Assembly: GCA_902806595.1 (NCBI GenBank)
Contig: CADCXC010000005.1
Coordinates: 2,666,001-2,730,000, forward strand
Reading direction: 5' to 3'
Source: Pyrenopolyporus hunteri
Lineage: Eukaryota; Ascomycota; Sordariomycetes; Xylariales; Hypoxylaceae
DNA: 64,000 bases
The notes beneath the pieces are model-generated. The model did not search any database. It was not told the origin of the DNA and saw nothing but the letters and a program-made list of their open reading frames with translations. Position numbers and translations under genes: made by a program. This document shows positions 58,562 to 64,000 of the stretch, one piece after another; the stretch's first letter is position 1; the number at the start of each line of letters is the position of its first letter.

Positions 58562-59810
58562 GGTTTCCCCTAGTAAGGGTAGGAAGATTGTTCCGAGATA
58601 TATAAAATGCGGGAGGTGTACCAATATTCACCTTTCATTTTGAGACCCGCGACTGGGTAGGGGCTAAAAGAAAGTGAGAACCTGTTACCTTTTGTTTAAA
58701 GAGTGCCTATACACTTTTAGACTAGATTATATGTTAGATAGACAGCTCCGCGAGAAAAGGAGGTTCCATTAGATTATAATTTAATTCTGTATCTATAGTT
58801 TTATTTCTTAGGCCCTGTCTAATCGACATATTTGATCAACAACGACTCTTTACATGAGTCAAATGACATGACATTAGCTGTCCTTGCCCGGGTATTATAG
58901 CATAAAAGCATGATCTCTGACCGTTTTCATCGTTTAGCAAACGAGTTTAAGGTTATGTATCTCAGTAAACTAACATATCCATGTCCTCCGTAGCTATACC
59001 ACCCGGCTACAGGTACCATATATATTATAGTCATGATATAATATAAGAAGACGCTTATTATCACCCAATACTCCAGGCAATCATCAATAGTCAGTCATGT
59101 GAAGCTTTTGTAGAATGTCCGATGAGAACTTTCAATCAGACCCGAGCGTAGTCGACTTGTAAAAGGGGGCGATCGGTAGATCGGCGGAGTTCCGCATACG
59201 ACGCACACTCGAGCAAAACTTTTCAAAATAACGCATCGCAATTTAATTCACGGGGTTATCTGACGGTCTTTACTGTATTTCCGGTTAGATTATTGTATAA
59301 CAGATGCAGGTTTTCACTACAAATAGTCATACTTTACGATCTAAGTCTATAGGGGTCACCCTACGCAAATACCTCCGGAACTCCTTCGGGAATAGGCTAC
59401 ACCGGTGGACCCCATAACTACGCCAAGCATAGCGACATCAAAGTCAAGCCTGAGGCTATGACTCAAAAATTCCATAATAGACATGCAGATAGAATTAGAG
59501 GGCTTACGGGATTCTGTTCTAGTGAAGATATCCTTAGGTGGCCGAGGTGTTACGGACTTGGGGAGTCGAGCTCGTCGTGGCGATTACTATGACTCTGGCT
59601 TAATACTGGGTGCCTCCTAATCTCGAATCAGAGCTTCGTATATAAGGGATATAATGTATTTATTTTTTAGATATAATAGTAGGATATCAAGAAAGAATAA
59701 GGTCTTCACCTTCCGCTAAGCAAGGTCAACCTCGGGATTCACGCTCTCTATAGGTACAATACTATACGACATAGCTTCTTAACACAATAAGTTTCTTACT
59801 ATACACCGCA
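58562..59810. other. Intergenic, promoter of the alcohol dehydrogenase
   Basis: No gene is recognised in 1.25 kb. The DNA is moderately AT-rich, with TATATAT-like runs at 59020-59045. Confidence 0.55.
59639..59646 (+). promoter_or_regulatory. TATA box upstream of the alcohol dehydrogenase
   Basis: TATATAAG lies 172 bases before the ATG at 59811, within an AT-rich stretch. It is the best TATA candidate in that promoter. Confidence 0.4.
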
Positions 59811-61094
59811 ATGGCTCTTCCAAAAACCTACAAGCACGCGGTATTCCCAGCCAAGGGCGAGAAGCTCGTAGTCCAGGAGACTCCCATGGTCCTCCCTAAG
59901 GACAACGAGATTCTAATTAAGGTTGAGTCATGTGGCGTATGCTACAGCGACGTATTCACCCAGCACAATATAATGGGAGGCGGGTTTCCCTTCTGTCCCG
60001 GCCACGAGATCATCGGCAGAGTGGTAGCAGTGGGTGCCGGCGTTAAAGCCTGGAAGATCGGCGACCGCGTCGGCGCTGGCTGGCATGGCGGCCACGACGA
60101 AACGTGTAATGCGTGCCGGAAGGGATGGTACCAGATGTGCGATAGCCAGGTCGTTAATGGCGTGACTAAGAGCGGTGGATGTAAGTCACCCTGCCCCTTG
60201 TTCATTCTCCCCGAAAGCAATACTGTGAGACTCGAGAACGCGGATAGCGAGAGAGAAAGCATAGAAGTTAGGTAGCTAATGGGGGATCTAGATGCAGAAT
60301 ACTGCATTCTCCGCTCAGAGGCGACCGTCCGCGTCCCCGAGCATGTCGACGCCGCCAAGTACTCGCCTATCCTGTGCGCGGGGGTTACTGTTTTCAACTC
60401 TATTCGACACATGAACATCCCAGTTGGAGAGACAGTTGCCATACAGGGTCTCGGCGGCCTAGGCCACCTCGCAGTTCAGTATGCGGCGCACATGGGATAC
60501 CGCGTGGTCGCCGTCTCTAGGGGTTCGGATAAAGAGAAGTTTGCCCGAGAGCTAGGCGCTCATGAGTACATCGACGCGAGCTCGGGACAAGACGTGGGCG
60601 ACGCTCTAAAAGCCCTCGGTGGTGCTAGCCTGGTTGTGGCCACGGCACCGACAGCTGATTCCATCACACCGTTCCGTACGTGATTCCACAAGTTTTCGGG
60701 GTCTCGGCCAGATAGGGATGAATTTGGAGGAAGCACTTCGCTAATTCTCGTTGTAGTGAAAGGCCTCGGTATCCTCGGCAAGCTCCTCGTACTAAGTGTC
60801 CCGGGGGATCTAACCGTCAACACGGCCGTTATGCTGAAGTATGGCGTCTCGATACAAAGCTGGCCCTCCGGCCACCAGCAAGATTCCGAGGAGGCGATCG
60901 CGTTCACTGAGCTCAAGGATATCAACTGCATGGTCCAGAAATTCTCTCTAGACCAGGCACAAGCAGCGTTCGGTAGGTATTTATCCCCTACACCAACACC
61001 AACACCAGACTGGGTGACCAGCTAACCAGAGCTGTACTTGGCAGAGGCCATGTTAACGGGCACAGTCCGCTTCCGAGCGGTTATCGTCGCTTGA
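59811..61094 (+). CDS. Zinc-dependent alcohol dehydrogenase (MDR/CAD-like)
   Basis: Four exons, 59811-60180, 60292-60675, 60757-60972 and 61045-61094, join to 1020 nt (339 aa). Catalytic-zinc residues are Cys41 (CGVCYSD) and His65-Glu66 (GHE). The structural-zinc loop reads GGHDETCNACRKGWYQMC: three of the four usual cysteines remain and the first position is Asp. NAD(P) binding uses GLGGLGHLAVQYA. The end, GTVRFRAVIVA, is typical of the family and is restored only by the 50-nt last exon. Relatives oxidise primary alcohols or reduce aldehydes in the cytosol. It is the third plus-strand gene after the regulator and exporter. Confidence 0.93.
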
Positions 61095-61882
61095 AGGGTT
61101 CATCGTCGGACTTCAGAGATTTCTGGATAGAATCTGCGGCCATATAAACAAAAGACATGTATAACCGATATACTAGTAGTTGAATGATATATTCGATGTG
61201 GAGAGCCGGATATTAACTGAGGGTTGTTAAAGTTGTCAAATAGGAGACCACGTTACCAATGGTGAATACCGAAGCCGAAAGAGAATCTCTATCTCTAGGT
61301 AGACAGAAAATAAAACAAGCGATAACACAGGCTTTAAATACCCCGTGATGGCCTACAAGGTGTCCAACAAGGTTCCTCGCAATATCATACGCGCGGAACA
61401 TTTTTGACCAGTCGGAAACGTTCCGGGTACGATGATTCCCAAGGCAAGGGATAGACACATACGCGGCGTCTGAAGCAGTTGGGACTGTTCTCGAGGTAAG
61501 TTCGATTTAAACTAATGCTATATTAAGCTACCATAATCAGCACAACTATCGCCTTGGAAGACTGGGGCTTCACTTCTATATGAACTAGTTCAGTAAAGTA
61601 ACGGTCTATAAAATGAACACGACTACTCTGTGAGATAATCGTTTCTTCTCGTCGCGGGGAGCCATGAAGTAAAGCCAACCGAACGCAAGGAGGCTTGTCC
61701 TCCTTATCCGACTCTTCCTCGCGTTTCAGCTCTGTACGCCTGCGAGATGTCTGAGATGGGTGCGCGTAATATGTCGAACGCACGAAGCCACTGCGTCTGG
61801 CCACATCCAGAGGCAGGTTTCATCTCGTCAATCCCGTCAAATCCCTTTGCCATTTTCGCCATTTTCCCCCGAAAAGCCCAGT
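61095..61882. other. Intergenic between convergent genes
   Basis: Frames at 61213-61458 and 61523-61804 (minus) have no recognisable domain. Nothing else is seen. Confidence 0.55.
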
Positions 61883-63127
61883 TCACTCAGCTTGCAATCC
61901 CTCGTCCTCCGCCTGTCCACCACTGTCCTCGTCGCATCCACCACGGATCCGGTTGCCTGACTGTTGCAGCCTACGCTCGGCAAGAATCACGTTCGTGTCG
62001 ACCTTGTGTCGCAGGAGAATCGTATCGGACGACGGCGGGCCCTTTTTGCTATCTAGCTCATTTCGGAACGCCATCCACGCGTCTCTTGACGCCCGCGGAT
62101 TGTCCCCGACACGCAGTTTTTCGCGGGCGCTAAGTGCTCGGTAACGGAAATGTGACGAAGCGGCGCCGAGTTCGACGTCCATGGGACCGTTCAACACCGA
62201 CGCCTCGAAGTGGACTTTCAAGTTATTGACCCAAGTGGGATTCTTCTGAGCCGCACCGACGGGCAGCGCGCCTGACATCTCGTATGGGCTGCTTCTGGAT
62301 TTGGTAGTAAGAGTATGGCATGGCAGCATGGCCGAAGTCTTTGAGATCTTGTTACGAGGTGTATCTTCCTTCAAGTCCTTGACGAACGATGGGATCTTGT
62401 GGCTTTCGAGGCGCTGTACAGACCATCTCATGCGTAGGACCTCCTTCCGTAACTCCTTGATAAGAGGCGCAAACCTTGGGCGGACGCGCTCCCAGAACCG
62501 GTAGCATTCAAGCTCGGCGGTTAGCTTCCCAGTGTCTACGAACTTCTCCAGTTCTTCGCTCCGCACGAAACGCCCGCTGACTTCACGGTTGGCGTAAATG
62601 GTCCAAAGCTCGACGCATTTCTGAACTCGCCAGCCCGCGCTCGCGAGTATGGCCTTGGCCCGGCGAAGGCTCGAGATGGCCCTCTCTGCGTCTTCCTTCG
62701 GTATAAAGTGAACCTTGTCGGGTCCCGCAAGATGGAACTTGAGATGCAACAACTCTTGGTCGTACTCGCGCGCCGTGTCGATGAAACCGCGAAGCACGGC
62801 ATTCCGACGGATGGCCTGGAAGTGTAGTGCATGCCTGGAGATATTCTTCGTCCATGCTGAACATTCCTCTCTTAGGATATGAAGTTCCTTACGCTGCCGC
62901 GCCTCGTAGAAGGTAAGGATTTCAACGCTATCGACTCCGGTTGTCGGGATAGTAGCGGCGCGTCCGTACTTTTCCTCGGCTCGCCCCGAAGACGGAAGCG
63001 CGCTAATTGATTGGCAACGATCATGGCCGCGGGTGAGGCCTAGAGTCGCCATTCTCTGGTCTTTGGTTGTGGGGTGATAGTCGTTGGGTTCAAGGCGAGT
63101 ACGTGCTTGCTGTTGGCCAGAGAGCAT
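61883..63127 (-). CDS. Hypothetical fungal protein, helical
   Basis: A single exon of 414 aa starts at an ATG (63127). I do not recognise a family. Residues 70-260 look largely alpha-helical and charged (EARQRKELHILREECSAW, ERAISSLRRAKAILASAGWRVQK, LIKELRKEVLRMRWSVQRL), suggesting coiled coils. No signal peptide, membrane helix or catalytic motif is visible. The N-terminal 60 residues and the C-terminal tail (GGCDEDSGGQAEDEG) are probably disordered. It is a single long frame with good codon-like structure, so it is probably a real gene, although introns near the ends cannot be excluded. Confidence 0.65.
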   Translation of the reverse strand: MLSGQQQARTRLEPNDYHPTTKDQRMATLGLTRGHDRCQSISALPSSGRAEEKYGRAATIPTTGVDSVEILTFYEARQRKELHILREECSAWTKNISRHALHFQAIRRNAVLRGFIDTAREYDQELLHLKFHLAGPDKVHFIPKEDAERAISSLRRAKAILASAGWRVQKCVELWTIYANREVSGRFVRSEELEKFVDTGKLTAELECYRFWERVRPRFAPLIKELRKEVLRMRWSVQRLESHKIPSFVKDLKEDTPRNKISKTSAMLPCHTLTTKSRSSPYEMSGALPVGAAQKNPTWVNNLKVHFEASVLNGPMDVELGAASSHFRYRALSAREKLRVGDNPRASRDAWMAFRNELDSKKGPPSSDTILLRHKVDTNVILAERRLQQSGNRIRGGCDEDSGGQAEDEGLQAE

Positions 63128-63756
63128 GCAATATTTGCTATCTTAGAAGTACTGAGGGGTTAGGAAGTAGGCTAGTGTCGATATATCGTTGCTATGCATC
63201 GATGCACGTGAACCTGTCCCATGTGGTGTTTGTTACGTCCTGACTTGTCGTTTCTTCTTATTCATATGTTCGGTCATGGGGGGACAATGCACGGCGCATT
63301 TGTCACTCTGGACGGCGCCGTTTAACTTCAGGTCATGCTCACTAATGAGCTTTTCAACCAACCGAACAAACTTAGCAAACATTATACATTGGATGAGTAG
63401 GTAGGTAGATAGTCACGCCACCACGCGGAAGTAGAAAACAAAATTGAATAATGGCCTGGCAAGTCGTCTGCTGACTACCTACCTGGTCAAACAGTCTAAT
63501 ATCCCAGCCACGCATAATCAGGATCAGATGGGACCAAGGTGAGAACACTTCATAAATAGCTTCAATTCAGCCTTGATATATCATTCGCGTAGACTTCGTA
63601 ATGTAATATTCTCTAATACTGCATTATGGCTCGCGCCTCATTGTAATTGCTCATATCCTATTCATCCACAGTAGTAATATCCATACCGACCCAGCCCCGG
63701 GATCATTGATACCCGAACGTCTTAACCCGGTACGCCGCCAGATTGACGCCCCGTCG
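63128..63756. other. Intergenic, no gene recognised
   Basis: It contains GTAGGTAGGTAG at about 63400 and CTACCTACCTGG at about 63475. No RNA or gene is seen. Confidence 0.55.
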
Positions 63757-64000
63757 CTACAGCATTTCGCAAAGGACGTCGTCCAGCCCGGCATCCCCGT
63801 AGTCTGTTTCTTGCGACGCGGGAACTGCTTGCTGTTCTTGTTTATTGCTCTCCCTACGCTCGAGCAATTCTAACATTTTTTCGTATGAGCTACGCGACTG
63901 GTCCCGTCGTCGACGTTCCTCACTCGGCTCATTGATTTTTTGGCTCTGTGTAGTCCCTTCCGCTGAGCTAGATAACTGGTTGATAGACCGAGGTTGCGGC
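63757..64000 (-). CDS. C-terminal part of an unidentified gene, cut by the window edge
   Basis: Reading the minus strand from the window edge, one frame stays open for about 80 codons to a stop at 63757-63759. It encodes a polar, Ser/Gln/Glu-rich segment with a short helical part (SYEKMLELLERRESN) and ends GLDDVLCEML. The composition suits a disordered protein tail. No domain is recognised, and the 5' part lies beyond 64000. It is listed because the frame is uninterrupted and unlike random sequence, but the evidence is modest. Confidence 0.45.
   Translation of the reverse strand, partial: PQPRSINQLSSSAEGTTQSQKINEPSEERRRRDQSRSSYEKMLELLERRESNKQEQQAVPASQETDYGDAGLDDVLCEML

Overview
The window is nuclear DNA of a filamentous ascomycete (Pezizomycotina; a Sordariomycete is my guess, not proven). 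The evidence is short spliced introns (about 50-140 nt) with GT donors and CTAAC-like branch points, two Zn2Cys6 regulators with fungal transcription-factor domains, fungal orthologues (PRP19, DRS1, an App1-type phosphatase), and one block that looks destroyed by repeat-induced point mutation (RIP). Gene models below were assembled by hand: exon joins were chosen so that the reading frame and the family consensus both continue.

Layout. 1-10440 is an extremely AT-rich, gene-free block in which nearly every remaining C sits in CpG. It holds a dead repeat element bounded by two collinear 255-bp direct repeats (1124-2586 and 9895-10149, probably LTRs) and set inside (TTTA)n tracts. The left repeat is split by a 1.2-kb, unmutated, minisatellite-rich insert (1304-2511) with a perfect hairpin near each end.

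10441-32863 is gene-sparse and accessory in flavour: a six-exon Zn2Cys6 regulator (12633-14818), a zinc-free MDR oxidoreductase (19790-21010), a 460-bp MITE (22102-22561), an MCT-type MFS transporter (23621-25015), a YCII protein (25750-26079), a 2-oxoglutarate/Fe(II) oxygenase (27304-28484), a Dabb alpha/beta-barrel protein (29019-29467) and an App1-like phosphatase (29987-32863). The mix of oxidoreductase, oxygenase, small barrel proteins, transporter and regulator resembles a catabolic or secondary-metabolite neighbourhood, but no backbone synthase is present.

33686-37872 carries the ribosome-biogenesis helicase DRS1 and a kinase-like protein lacking the HRD aspartate. 37873-44378 is a gene desert. 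44379-52285 is mostly housekeeping: a conserved fungal protein, an OHCU decarboxylase (urate breakdown), the splicing ubiquitin ligase PRP19, and a RING protein with SUMO-interaction motifs. 53365-61094 has a second Zn2Cys6 regulator, a 14-TM-type MFS exporter and a zinc alcohol dehydrogenase, all on the plus strand. The right end has an unrecognised gene (61883-63127) and the C-terminal part of a gene that runs off the window.

Throughout the intergenic DNA a short palindromic motif (TACCTAGGTA and its TACC/GGTA extensions) recurs dozens of times. No rRNA, convincing tRNA or CRISPR array was seen.
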